Program-made: the position numbers and the translations under genes
The notes under the pieces: model-generated
What the model saw: only the letters and a program-made list of their open reading frames with translations
Databases searched by the model: none
Told to the model about the DNA's origin: nothing
Shown here: positions 30,075 to 40,879 of the stretch, piece after piece
Layout: every line of letters starts with the position of its first letter
How positions within the stretch are numbered: the stretch's first letter is position 1
Source: Atriophallophorus winterbourni
Taxonomy: Eukaryota; Platyhelminthes; Trematoda; Plagiorchiida; Microphallidae
Length of the DNA: 64,000 nt
Assembly: GCA_013407085.1 (NCBI GenBank)
Contig: JACCGJ010024137.1
Coordinates: 1-64,000 of the forward strand
Direction: 5' to 3'

Positions 30075-30885
30075 CGCTGGATACATCGGAAATACGGCGA
30101 CGATGCGCGGCGTTGCATCGAACCTTGCGCCCATTGCACATCGCCAGCGGGAAAATCCTGGACCGACAGCTAACGACGACTACTGTCGTCGGCCCGAAGA
30201 AATTACGTCGTCTTGTCGACATCAAAGATAAATCCACGGGCCTACGTGACGGACCAAAAACCAGTAGGGACGTTCGCACAAGCGCCAAAGCATGCGGTGA
30301 TGGTCAACGCTCGGAATTCCACCGACACATAAAAAGCCCATCAAGATATTTCGTCGAACCGGATAAGCGTTTCTCGCACAGGCACGTAGACCTCGTTTGC
30401 CCGTTACCACCTTCAAGTAGCTATACATATGTCTCCCCTGCTAGGCAATCATCATTTGCTTATGGAGCTTACGTGACGCGCTTGCGACACGGTAGGAGTC
30501 ATTTCCACCCACCATGCCCTCGACTTCAAGCCAAACAGTCCCACATGCCGAAGGAGTTGGCACATTGTTAGTATGTCTTTCTCCGAAACGACATGGTGAA
30601 GCAACCTCTTCACCCTCCTTATGCTGGACCAATAAAGTTAATTCGGCAGTCCCAAAAACAGTTGTGATTGACCGCTGCGATCAACACGACGCGGTCTCGA
30701 TTGACAGAGTCAAACCAGCGTTCGTGGACAATGCAGTTGACTCAGCTAATCCGCCAGACCTAACCCCAGCATCACCGGTGATAACCACTACATTAAACTC
30801 GACTATCTCAACGCCTGCCACCACAACAGCTAGGCGAGCGAAACGGCAACCCGTAAGGTTCGCCGACTATGTAGCACGTTTTTGA
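30075..30885 (+). pseudogene. CsRn1-like zinc finger and pol remnants (protease start, integrase piece, C-terminus)
   Basis: Pieces in order: the damaged CHCC finger; a protease-proximal segment VVGPKKLRRLVDIKD (about 30185-30230); an integrase piece HVDLVCPLPPSSSYTYV (30378-30430) where the family has HVDLVGPLPPS; and the terminal block DRVKPAFVDNAVD ... RRAKRQPVRFADYVARF (30700-30880), the typical end of this clade's pol. RT, RNase H and the integrase core are missing. The last piece is open for 123 codons. Confidence 0.7.
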
Positions 30886-30948
30886 AGTGTTATAACTTGG
30901 TATATGCCCGTGCATTCTTTACGCACCTCATCACTATAACTCGGTCGT

Positions 30949-31273
30949 AGCCATAAACCCATGCACCAGAGAGTTTTTTCTTCTTACTTCTCAGGTACAC
31001 ATGCACCTCCAGCTGTGAAAATCGTGGCACGCGCCACACCCGAATCACCGACGCTTGTCACCATCCTGTCCGGTAACCTGGAATACACGCATTCTTCGTG
31101 TATCTCCTCGGTACGCATGTACCTCCCGCAGTGGAAACCGTGGCACGCACCACCACCGGATCGCCGACGTAGGTGGACCAGAAAGGGTGCGCGGTTCGGT
31201 GGTACAGCGGTGGGTGGGTGCGTACCTGAGGGAAGAAAGAAAAAGAAAATCCCCTGGTGCATGGGTTTAGGGC
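30949..31273. repeat. Inverted-repeat structure of about 320 bp
   Basis: TAAACCCATGCACCAG at 30954-30969 is a perfect complement of 31254-31269, and the similarity extends inward to CTCAGGTAC on both sides, so arms of about 45-48 bp pair imperfectly. Between them are two diverged copies of a 60-bp unit (about 31012-31070 and 31110-31170). It lies after the pol terminus of the CsRn1-like element. It may be a small inserted foldback element or part of the LTR element's own 3' region. No target duplication is visible. Confidence 0.6.
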
Positions 31274-31795
31274 CAGGACCGAGTGATTAGAATGAGGTAC
31301 GGAATAATGTCAAAAGATATGAAAGTATTAAATATTTACAACAAAATCAGCGAATCGAACGAGGTGCCGTTTGACACGTTTGATTTCTCTAGTGGCCGGC
31401 TTGGGTCAGCTGTGGGTACAGGAGGGGTAATGACCAGTGGTCCCCGGGTTTGCGTTGGGTCATGTGGGATAACTTCTTCGGCTTGACTCTGTCGATTGAG
31501 ACAGTGTCATGCTTGCTGACACGGTCAATGACGACCGTCTTGGGAGATCACTCTGTGTGAGGCGGCTCGACAGTACGTTCAATCACATGTGAGAGTCTAC
31601 TTGACTTAGTCTCGATCGGTTCACCGTACATCCTACTCTAGAACCACCGAACATCGACTCACGCAGACCGAGCGCCCTGGCTGACTTCTATGTGACTGGT
31701 TGCTGAGAAAATACGTTCCTACCCGGGGTAACCTGACACCCGCATTCCCTACGCTACTGGCAACTCCCGATCAGAAGTCTTCGCTGATCAGACTT

Positions 31796-31809
31796 CTTGG
31801 AGGGGGCTG
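31796..31809 (+). other. Polypurine tract of CsRn1-like element
   Basis: TTGGAGGGGGC lies directly before the 3' LTR. A 7-bp stem AGAAGTC/GACTTCT sits just upstream (about 31773-31797). Confidence 0.7.
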
Positions 31810-31965
31810 TGTAGCGCCGCTTGTTTTTCCTCATCAAAACATTGACCTTGACAAAATAACTTCCGTTCGTGCGTGCATCGTGACCGCTCTGTACACGTTT
31901 TGGCTACCGCTATATATTTTCACCTAATCTAGTGCAACGTTATTGTAGTAATCTGGTCTACTACA
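31810..31965 (+). repeat. CsRn1-like 3' LTR (156 bp)
   Basis: Begins TGTAGCGCCGC and ends GGTCTACTACA; see 5' LTR. Followed by the CGCC duplication and resumed CR1-I sequence AGATATCCTTCG. Confidence 0.85.
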
Positions 31966-32274
31966 CGCCCAGATATCCTTCGACGGTATGCAGTTGAGCA
32001 CCCGGCACTTCGATATCGAGTATACAGTTCGTACATTTCACACGTTCTTGTTTCCGAATATCTGGAAAGTGAGGTAGGGTTTTTAACGAATACGACAGTA
32101 ATTGTTTAAAATGGGTTAATTACAGTTTGGGTAGGTCTGGACCGCAATGTTTTATTTAGGAATAAATGATGCTGGGAAAAAAATTTCTCTTCACCAGTAC
32201 GGTGATAGGTCAGCTGATGCAGAGTTGTGTAGCAAAAAAAGAACTCTGGCATTTACTTTATGTACCAGAGAACG

Positions 32275-33600
32275 CTAAAATGGTGAACGACCTGATCTTG
32301 CACAGCAATTAGAGCGAGTATTCAGGAAAAAGCTTACTCTAAACCGTTTCAAACCGTTCTTAAAACTCGCGACCGAATTGCAGAGTATAAGTTCTTCTGA
32401 AAGCCGGTTATAGAAATTTACTACCCTGAGGCTGAAAAAGTTTTTCTGGAAGTCCAGTCTACATCGCTTCTTAGCAAGTTTGAGTGATTGTCCGCAGGTT
32501 CTCAGCTCGGGTCTCAAGACAAGAAGTCGTTCATGATAACGCCACTTAACCCCTTGAAGATCTCGAAGGTTCCAATTAAGTCACCTTTCAAACGAAGGCG
32601 CGTAAGTGAGAAAAGATCTAGAGACTTCAGGCGTGCAGCGTAAGGCTTCCCTCGCTGACTCTGAATCATGCGAGTTGCGAGACGCTCTACGCTTCAGAGT
32701 CGAACGATGTCCTTCTTGTAGTAAGGGCTACACGCCTGGAAACAATATTATAAATGCGGCCAAACTAATGCCTTGTAACGGGACAGGAAAACATTGGGTC
32801 TTTTCCTGGATAACACGGAAATTAGCCAAAAGAACAATTTGCGAGTACGTTGAGCTGCAGTGGCGCATTGGTCCACCCATTTGAAGTCAGTCCTAACTAG
32901 TACACTCAAATCATTAACACGCTGTGTGGCGCTAACAGTGAGAGAACTGCCTGACACCTAAACTGAAATCTTATCAACCAGTGATCACAAGTGTTGGCTC
33001 TTATTAATGTTCAGTGGGAGGTTCCACTGATATGACCAGTTTATGACCCATTCAAGGTCGTGCATAAAGGTATCTTCATCCGTCGATTGGATGAATTTCA
33101 CATCAACCGCGAAAATAAAGCATGGGCACTTCACGGCAGAGGACAAGACATCGATAAAAATCAGGAATATAAGAGGACCCAGTACCGACCCTTGGAATGA
33201 ACCAATTATCACGTCGGTTTCATTCGACAGCGTAGATCCTACCTAAAACTCGGAATGTCCTACCTGTGAAAAAGGCCTTAATACAAACAAGTAGACTACC
33301 CCGTATGCAATTTGCTGCTAGCATAATCTCTAAAAGGCGGTGATTAACGTAATCGAAAGCCTTGCTGAAGTCTATGTAGAGGGCTTCGACAGGATTGCTT
33401 TCATACATCCTTTCATTGGCAGTATTGAGAAAACTAAGAAGGTAAGTCTGACAGGATCTACCATTAAGAAATCCATGCTGAGTCACACTCAGTCGAGAAT
33501 GCCGACAAAGATGGTGACAGATGTTTTCACGCAGCAGTTTTTCCAATACTTTCGAGAAGATGCTAGTCAGGCTGACAGGTCTATAGTAACCAAGAGTTGA
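32275..33600 (-). pseudogene. CR1-I reverse transcriptase
   Basis: The frame 33546-33220 shows QHGFLNGRSCQTYLLSFLN and YIDFSKAFDYVNHRLLEI. 33212-32985 continues with GSVLGPLIFLIFIDVL, the catalytic box changed to FIFAVDVKF (family FADD, so the first catalytic Asp is lost), and NLPLNINKSQHL. The C-terminus at 32517-32275 has SLKLAKKRCRLDFQKNFF and VVNFYNRLSEEL. Stops and shifts separate the pieces. The FAVD change alone would abolish activity. Confidence 0.8.
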
Positions 33601-33824
33601 TCTGCGACCACTCTTGTGTATTGTTATGATTATAGCTTTTTTCTACTCAATAGGAACCACTTCCAGGTTTAAGCATGAATTGAAGAGCTCGCATAAAGTT
33701 TCTGTAAGCACTGGGGCAAGATTCTTTAGCATAATCGAGTGGATACGGTCTGGTCCCCCAGCTTTGTTGACGAGAACATGGATAAGTGCTTCATACACCT
33801 CGGATTCCATAAAGGACAACTAAT

Positions 33825-34255
33825 CTAGTGCGAGAGCACCAGGTAGTAGATTAAACGAGCCAGAGGAATTATCATGTCTTTGAACGCCACTGAAGATCCT
33901 GGAGGAAACAGTCGCCTTGAAAAGCAGGTATCAGCTACTTCTCGGTCCTCCAGATTTAAATCTCCATTGCTTTCCCTGGTTTTTCCTTTCGATTGAGTGT
34001 AGCTATAAAATCTTTTGGGATTGGATTTAGCATCCCTAGCTAAGGATAACTCAAACTCATGCGTAAGCAAACGCTGTATTTTAACATAAGCGTTCCAAGC
34101 GGTTTTGTATCGGACTCAAGAACCAGAAGTGAGAGATAGCTTATATTGCCGCCATAAACGATATTATTTACGGATAGTCCGACGAACTCGAGGATTCCAC
34201 CAGGCCGGCCTATGATGCTTTTCGCGACTTGCAGCGCAACGTGCTTGTCTTGCAA
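33825..34255 (-). pseudogene. CR1-I linker between endonuclease and RT
   Basis: Basic linker with FELSLARDAKSNPKRFYSYTQSKGKTRES, the block seen as FDSRLARNIKRCTKRHYSYAQSKGKTRDW in CR1-A. Broken by shifts on both sides. Confidence 0.65.
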
Positions 34256-34351
34256 CTCTTATAAGTCCTTACAAATTCTATCCCAGTTTTCGCTTACATT
34301 AAAATCGTTAAAAAACTGAAAGAAAGATTCTGAATTTTGTAGGATAAAATC

Positions 34352-35015
34352 CTAGTCTACAAGCCTAAAATTGCGTCTAGGGCGAGAAATAGGTTTGTGA
34401 AAATGCAGTACTGCTTTGAAGCCGATCATTACATTATCGCTTTTGCCGAGAGGTAGTTGGTATTTTAAAAGTCTAACGGCTTCGGGCTGGGACGACAATA
34501 CCAGGTCCAGAGTGGATCTAATGCATTCATTACGAAACCAAGTAGGATCACTCACATATTGATGCAACGCATGATCATAAAGCCATTCGAGAAACGTTTC
34601 GGAATGCCTACAGTGACGGCCCAATTTATGTCTGGAAGATTGAATTCACCTAAAATGAGTACGCTGGGAGCTGATTGAAACAACTTGTCGAGCGTCTCAA
34701 TCAACTGTCTAATATTCTGCTGGGCTGCACTTGGTGTGACGTAGACACAACAATTGCGAGGGCTGACTTGTAGTAAGTCAGGATACTTGTTACAACTCGG
34801 ACGTTTTCACTTCTTAGGAATATACTAGTTCCCGTATTGTGCAAGCCATAATCTAGAAGAAGTGCAACGCCACTGCCTCTTCTATCGCCAGGTCTATCGC
34901 ATCTAATGACGGGATACTGCTCGCTGATGTTTATTGACACATCATTAAGCGCTATAACCCTGGAGTGTAACTCAGCAACACGAAGAGATAGGTCAACCCA
35001 CTTTCTATGCTGCAC
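34352..35015 (-). pseudogene. CR1-I EEP endonuclease
   Basis: Frame 35015-34701 starts at RKWVDLSLRVAELHSRVIAL and includes PVIRCDRPGDRRGSGVALLL. Then after a shift the region near 34660-34690 reads as SVLILGEFNLPDIN-like sequence, and 34624-34352 continues ETFLEWLYDHALHQYV, STLDLVLSSQPEAV and GKSDNVMIGF. In the last motif the His of SDH is Asn, so a catalytic residue is gone. The domain parallels CR1-A 3230-3910. Confidence 0.7.
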
Positions 35016-35310
35016 ACATTAGCGTACACCACTGGGGCGCGGGTTATGTGTGCTTCTGAAACTAATCCTGCTTGGCCCTCGATCGAAGCACCCGAGGGAG
35101 GTGAGCGTGGTACTCAAAACAGGAGTATCCGGTTCAACTGCCTCTTGCATGGATATTACGGACCATTGTCTGAGAATTGAGGCCGCATCCATCGAAGAAG
35201 AGCAACTACTGAGACATCTACTTGGCTCCCATCTTCATTTGCGATAAACCTGCCAACGTCGTCTAATCCGGACAGGAAGACTCGTGACGACGTGCTGTTC
35301 GGTATCATCG

Positions 35311-36330
35311 TCATGTATTCACTAGCGCTTTGATTTGCGGCTTACGGATATCGGATGTCCTTAAAGCTAGGTTTCTCCTATTGAAAGCGGAAGAGTTTTG
35401 TCTAATCCGATAGGGAAGGTTGTCCAGCTTAAGCTGAAGCTTGTCTGGAGTTGTTTTGGTGATGTATCCAGCCATAGACAGTAACGCATTTCTATCCGCC
35501 TGGTATTTGAATTTTACCAGCATCGGTCTAGGGCTGTTAATAATCTTCCATATCCATACAATGTGAACTGGCACCGTGGGAGTAAAAGGCCTCAGACCTA
35601 CCATCCGGATAAGATCGCTGTTAAATCTGCGATCAAAATCTCTTCGACTTTTGATTCCATAATAAAAGGCTCCGCTCGGTTAAAAATTAGTACATTTAGG
35701 GTTCTAGTTTTTGAAGAAGAAGTGCCGTGCAGTGCATCAAACTGCCTACGCAAAACGTTTAATTCCTGGATAATTTGATCAATTGCAGGTGAGACAGCAA
35801 CATTCGCATGTTGCTTTATTTGAATAGTGGCTTTACTGGTCTTAACGCGCCTTCTCGGAGTTCCAGCTGCGTTAACCACCTTAGAATAGGAAGCTTTTTT
35901 GGAGGACGTGTTCTCTGGCTACCTATGTCTCCATTCTCATTGGATGCAATTGTTTTAAACCTTTAGTTTGCACGCTATTTTGAAGATCTGGCTGCATTTA
36001 TCACTTTAGGAGAGGTAGCTTGCTTAGAAGGACGTTTTAACTGACTGGATTTGTCAGTTATCCTCTTTCCAAATATTGACTCATAACTTATATTTACCCT
36101 CACAACATAAGCATACGTTTGAGCGGCTACAAAATCCGACGAGCTGAGCAACGTCACATTAATTCTTGGCTTTTGGCGAGTGGCGTCAGTGGCAGCCTCA
36201 TGACAGCCACTACAATACCACTGCAACCAGCGGTAAATTGCATTTGTGTATACCTAAGCATCTAGGGTGAGCCTAACGCTTGCAAGCTGTGCACTCAATT
36301 TCCTTAGCCACCAAGTCGCCTTTGAAAATG
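35311..36330 (-). pseudogene. CR1-I ORF1: PHD finger and RRM-like domain
   Basis: Near 36310-36240 the minus strand reads IECTACKR-stop-AHPRCLGIHK, then WYCSGC at about 36220, the same PHD finger as CR1-A with the conserved Trp codon mutated to TAG. Basic linkers follow, then frame 35879-35598 (VKTSKATIQIKQH, IDQIIQELNVLRRQFDAL, TLNVLIFNRAEPF). After a stop comes 35595-35311 with RPMLVKFKYQADRNALL and LPYRIRQNSSAFNRRNL. The order PHD, helix, RRM-like matches CR1-F and CR1-N ORF1. Confidence 0.65.
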
Positions 36331-36447
36331 TTAATAATTATTGTCCATTTTTTGCTTTATGTATACAAACAACTCTGATAATTATCGGTCATGCTTAGCA
36401 TGCCTTGGAATTCCAAGAATAAAACATTCATTTATTTATTTATTTGC
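36326..36447 (+). mobile_element. 3'-end fragment of a J-lineage element
   Basis: About 120 bp matching the complement of the J1 and J2 3' ends: TTTGCTTTATGTATACAAAC, then GCATGCCTTGGAATTCCAAG and a tail of ATTT units. It is a severely 5'-truncated insertion, inserted at or near the 5' end of CR1-I. Confidence 0.75.
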
Positions 36448-36736
36448 TGTTGAGGCAGGTTTTTTGTACTCATATCGGTCAGGTAAAAGTAGGAAAAATG
36501 ATAGATATTAATCAGTTGTTTTCCAGGCCGTCCAAGTATTTGTAGCTGCGACTAAGAAAAACAGAAAGGGTTCCTCTTCACCAAGCTGGTGAGAGGTTAG
36601 ATATGGAAAATTAGTGCGTACAATTAGAACATGATTTTTAAAACGAGGCATAATATAACAGGATTATTTGGTTATTTTTAAATCGTGGTAAAAACAGAAT
36701 AAATAGATAAATAATAAATTTTGAATGAACAAAAAA
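36448..36736. other. Spacer with one CR1-type 3' UTR hairpin
   Basis: Mostly AT-rich sequence without coding signal. At 36571-36598 CCTCTTCACC-AAGCT-GGTGAGAGG matches (minus strand) the hairpin of CR1 3' UTRs, so at least the middle of this spacer is CR1 debris. Confidence 0.5.
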
Positions 36737-37186
36737 TTAGTAAGATGCAACTTTATGAAATACTTCCTTTTCCTTCGTCTTTACCTTATATTTTGAATCA
36801 ATTTCGAGAATCTAAATTTTGTGGATTATATTTTCCGGTATTTAATATTTATGCTGAATTCGATGGAAAACATTCCTTTTGATATTCAAAACTTGCTATT
36901 TTAAATCTTTCCTTTACGCGCATTAGTTGATTATCTGTTCAAATCATTCGTTTCGGCCATTGTCAGTCATTGTTGTTGAATTTGATTGCCATTTTGGGCA
37001 CTTGTAATTGGCTTGTATTTTGACACCACTTTTGGGTGTCTTGACTTTGATATACATTCTGGACGGCAATTTTGGTAACTCCTTTCATTCTATTTATATA
37101 TCAGGTCGTCATTGAACTTGTTTGCATTTGATACAATTGATTCTGGAGTATTTTCTCTAATGTTTGCTGTACGTTCCTTTACAGTT
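36737..37186 (+). repeat. Pao/BEL LTR-1 (truncated and diverged)
   Basis: Aligns with LTR-2 and LTR-3 from GATGCAACTTTATG to CTGTACGTTCC, then breaks off at 37186; the last third of the LTR is missing. It shows dozens of differences from LTR-2/3, which are nearly identical to each other. Confidence 0.8.
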
Positions 37187-37845
37187 ACGATCAACCGGCA
37201 AGAAATCCGTCGGCAAACATCAATTGCAGTCACGCGGCATTGAGTGCTAGGGTATGTTTAGGATCCGTGCCTGTCAAGATCGAGACGTCGCCAGGACTTA
37301 TTCACGCAGTAGCTCTCCTGGATAATAGTTCATATGCCAAGTTAAGTCTTAGTGAATTCGTTGAAAAATACAATATGCCTAAGTGCCCTGCTCAAGTGTC
37401 ACTTACAACTTTGGGCCATCAACGGGTAATGAACTGCTCCCGTCTAAACTCTAATATTCTTTCTGCAGATGGTGGAGAAGTCATTCAGGTTTCGAATGCC
37501 TACACCGCAGAAACCTTGCCGCATGTGTCACAATCTTCAACTGGTGCTCTGCGTAAGCGTTATGATTATATAAAAAGTGTTGAATTATTTGACGTTCATG
37601 ATCAGCCGGTGACAGTGCTGATTGTTTGCAACGTTCCTGAAGCACACTGGGCGTTGGAACAGCGGCCCGGTAGAAGAGGTCGTTTGTTCGCAACGAGGAC
37701 ATTGCTGGATTGGATATTGCAGGGGCCTGTGTATAAAACGTCTGAGGATATTGACCTCTGTGTTGTCGGTTGTGATCAGGAAGCTGAGTTACCTGACACT
37801 GAATTAGCTCAGTCGGATATTGTGACTGAATTTCCGAGAGACTAA
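37187..37845 (+). pseudogene. Pao/BEL protease, copy 1
   Basis: An aspartic-protease domain of the Pao/BEL type: VCLGSVPVKIE, the active-site region VALLDNSSYAKL (family form LLDSGS), SLTTLGHQRV, IVCNVPEAHWALEQRPG and ATRTLLDWILQGPVYK. The Gly after the active-site Asp region is Ser here, which would damage the site. The frame is open for 201 codons from 37240. Seven of 201 residues differ from copy 2. No reverse transcriptase follows; the frame ends and the 3' noncoding part of the element begins. Confidence 0.8.
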
Positions 37846-38328
37846 TTCGGATCAGATGGAGAGCAAGCCCGGCTCACCTGACACCAAATCAGCCAAAATG
37901 ATTAGTAGGCCTAGTTCACATGACAGTGTATCAGCCGAAGTGGGGGCGACAGATTGTCGGCGTGACAATTCATGTGATTGGAGCAACACGTTCGGTTGTG
38001 TACCCAATGAGCCATTTGTGTTTCGGACACCGGATAAACTTATTACAATTTGCAGATTAGAGTTGTTTAGATGGCTCAAGATGTCGCTTTTTGAGAATGG
38101 AATACACAAGGCTCGTTCGGTTGGGAATGCACGCATAAACGTCTTGTAAGGAACGCTGGCAGAACCGGAGGACGTGGTGTGTCTTAGTCTGGCAAACTAT
38201 TTCCCAATAGAAAGCCACATGTGTCCAATGATGGCAATGCGACGTGACGTGTGTGACTCGCCACTAAATAAAGTCATTTACCGTTCTGAATTTATACGGT
38301 CAGGTCCTAGGAAGAATTTGGCCGGAGG
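37846..38328 (+). other. Pao/BEL 3' internal region, copy 1, with polypurine tract
   Basis: Short frames only (for example FVFRTPDKLITICRLELF), possibly the end of pol after a large deletion. It ends in GGCCGGAGG at 38320-38328 directly before LTR-2, a plausible polypurine tract. Nearly identical to 40880-41361. Confidence 0.65.
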
Positions 38329-38907
38329 TGTTAGATGCAACTTTATGAAATTCTCCCTTTTCCTTCGTCTCTACCTTATATTTCCAATCAATTTCCAGAA
38401 TCTAAATTTTGTTGATCATATTTTCCGGTATTTTATATTTATGCTGTATTTGATGGAAAACATTCCTTTTGTTATTCAAAACTTGCTATTTCAAATCTTT
38501 TCTTTACACGCCTTAGTTAAATATTTGTTTCAATTATTCGTTTCGGCCATTGTCGGTCATTGTTGTTGAATTTGGTTGCCATTTTGGGCACTTGTAATTG
38601 GCTTGTATTTTGACACCACTTTTGGGTGTCTTGTCTTTGGTAGACATTTTGGACGGCAATTTTGGTAACTCCTTTCATTCTATTTATATCTCAGGTCGTC
38701 ATTGAACTTGTTTGCATTTAATATAATTGATTCTGGATTACTTTGACTCCACTGTTTGCTGTACGTTCCCATACAGTTGAGGTTTGTATGACTATTGTCG
38801 TAATTGTTGCTAATTGCAGTACTGTATAACATCCAAATTGTGGTTTTGAACTTGTCGAACTAAGAAACGGGAGAAATACGCGTTACTCACGTGCGGAGGA
38901 CGTTACA
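38329..38907 (+). repeat. Pao/BEL LTR-2 (579 bp)
   Basis: TGTTAGATGC ... CGTTACA. Same length as LTR-3 and about ten differences by eye. It serves as the 3' LTR of the left unit and the 5' LTR of the right unit. Confidence 0.85.
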
Positions 38908-38995
38908 GTACTCAATTTCGGAAATCGATTTGTACCGTATTTGTCTCAATTGGAGAAAATACAGTACGCATCTTGGAATTTGATTCTTCTCGAAC

Positions 38996-40030
38996 TTGGC
39001 GAGAAGTGCAGTTGAAGATTCACGAATGAATTCAGTTTACGATATCGGTGACGTCCCTATTCTATTTTGTTTCCTTTTTATCACTTCGAATCCTTTTTAT
39101 GAAATGCCTAAAGTTGCTTCTAAGGTAGCATTGACCGAGTGCGATAAGCCAGACGGCATAGAGTTCAACGATACAGCTTCTCAATGCGCGTTGGATTTAA
39201 AGCGGGAATTATCGGTAGCTATATCCACAATAGAGCGCTTGTAAAGGGAGAAGAGAGGACTCGAGGAGAACAATTTTATAGCTGACGAGAGCAGCAGGCC
39301 AGAACGGAGCAGGACGACAACAACCGCACTGGAACCCTCAATGAATATCGGCCTCGGACTACTCAAGGTTGAATTATCATGCTTTGACGGTAATCCAATT
39401 GACTATTGGAAATTTATGAGGCAATTTTTAATGTTACATCGAATCGCAGCTAATGGACCCTGCACAACGATTATTATATCTGATGTTTCATTGCCGTGAT
39501 GAGGCTCGTTAAGCTATTGATGCCTGTGTCATGCTTCAAACCACTGAGGGTTATACGAGAGCAAAAACCATACTGCGATATTTGTTCGGGTTATCGCATG
39601 TCGTTGCTCGGTCTACACTGGATGAATTGTTCGAAGAAGCCAGAACGCTTTCAGAGGAGGCAGATGGTTTATCTGAATTGGCAATAAAGATGAAACATTG
39701 CCAAATTATGCTGACACAAATGAATTGCGAGGCTGACTTGAATTCGGTCAACACTTTGAAAGGTGTTGTAAGGTGCTTACCTGTAGCCTTACAGCAGCAT
39801 TAGGCCGATGCTGCTGACGCGATTACGGCTAACGGTTTGGATGTAAACTTTGAACGAATTTCCGAGTTTTTTCTCGTAAGGCAAGAGTTGCTAGAAGTCG
39901 ATTTGACCAGCTTTGTCACTCTGACACGAGGCAGAATTCAGCAGCTTATGCTTCAAATGTTTGCGGTCAAAGAAAAGTCAATGCTTCCCTTGATGGCAGA
40001 TCCATAAACAGCTTGGAATGCTGTAATTGA
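38996..40030 (+). pseudogene. Pao/BEL gag
   Basis: Typical BEL gag pieces in order: a helical start (ALDLKRELSVAISTIERL), then KVELSCFDGNPIDYWKFMRQF, a shift, then TTEGYTRAKTILRYLFGLSHVVARSTLDELF, LAIKMKHCQIMLTQMNCEADLNSVNTLKGVVRCLP and, after a TAG, DAITANGLDVNFERISEFF. The RLLYLIQYC-type block is degenerate. At least three frame breaks are present. Gag would form particles with element RNA. Confidence 0.8.
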
Positions 40031-40220
40031 AAGGGACTACACAAATTAGATCGATGCATCGAATTTCAGAATCTCGACGTAAAGTGTCGTTGGGATCTGG
40101 CTAAGCGGGTATCGCCTTGTTTCCTTTTCCTTCGGCAGTTCCATAGGTCTGCCAATTGTATGAGCGGATCTTGATGCACTGCAGAAGATTGTGGCGGTCG
40201 GCACCACACGCTTCTGCATA

Positions 40221-40879
40221 ACGATCAACTGGCAAGAAATCCGTCGGCAAACATCAATTGCAGTCACGCAGCATTGAGTGCTAGGGTATGTTTAGGATCC
40301 GTGCCTGTCAAGATCGAGACGTCGCCAGGACTTATTCACGCAGTAGTCCTCCTGGATAATGGTTCATATGCCAAGTTAAGTCTTAGTGAATTCGTTGAAA
40401 AATACAATATGCCTAAGTGCCCTGCTCAAGTGTCACTTACAACTTTGGGCCATCAACGGGTAATGAACTGCTCCCGTCTAAACTCTAATATTCTTTCTGC
40501 AGATGGTGGAGAAGTCATTCAGGTTTCGAATGCCTACACCGCAGAAACCTTGCCGCATGTGTCACAATCTTCAACTGGTGTTCTGCGTAAGCGTTATGAT
40601 TATATAAAAGGTGTTGAATTATTTGACGTTCATGATCAGCCGGTGACAGTGCTGATTGTTTGCAACGTTCCTGAAGCACACTGGGCGTTGGAACAGCGGC
40701 CCGGTGGAAGAGGTCGTTTGTTCGCAACGAGGACATTGCTGGATTGGATATTGCAGGGGCCTGCGTATAAAACGTCTGAGGATATTGACCTCTGTGTTGT
40801 CGGTTGTGATCAGGAAGCTGAGTTACCTGACACTGAATTAGCTCAGTCGGATTGTGTGACTGAATTTCCGAGAGACTAA
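40221..40879 (+). pseudogene. Pao/BEL protease, copy 2
   Basis: Same domain as copy 1 with VVLLDNGSYAKL, so the Gly is retained and only the middle residue of the usual D-S/T-G is changed. Open for 201 codons from 40274. It is preceded by decayed gag end and followed by the same 3' region and LTR. Both copies lack RT, RNase H and integrase at the same point, so the deletion predates the duplication. Confidence 0.8.

Larger units (their letters stand above)
29068..31965 (+). mobile_element. CsRn1-like Ty3/Gypsy LTR retrotransposon, internally deleted
   Basis: LTRs at 29068-29245 and 31810-31965, primer-binding site, gag, remnants of protease and integrase, and a polypurine tract are all in order. 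CGCC flanks both ends (29064-29067 and 31966-31969), a 4-bp target duplication inside the CR1-I 3' end. The gag zinc finger of the CHCC type and a tRNA-Trp-like primer site are traits reported for CsRn1 of Clonorchis. At 2.9 kb it lacks most of pol and is not autonomous. Confidence 0.85.
29019..36335 (-). mobile_element. CR1-I: nearly full-length CR1, split by a CsRn1-like LTR element
   Basis: After removing 29068-31965 this copy is about 4.4 kb: ORF1 with PHD finger (36330-35311), endonuclease (35015-34352), RT (33600-32275), 3' UTR with hairpin (32186-32210) and the terminal motif TTGCACAGGGCTAAAGGTGGC (29030-29052). The terminal motif is split by the LTR element inside the GAGCGTCC-AGA block that all relatives share. 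ORF1 resembles CR1-A, so the two are the same or sister families. All frames are broken. Confidence 0.8.

Noticed and set aside
37846..38328. An envelope-like gene downstream of the BEL protease
   Set aside because: Only short frames without signal peptide, cysteine pattern or membrane segment are present.
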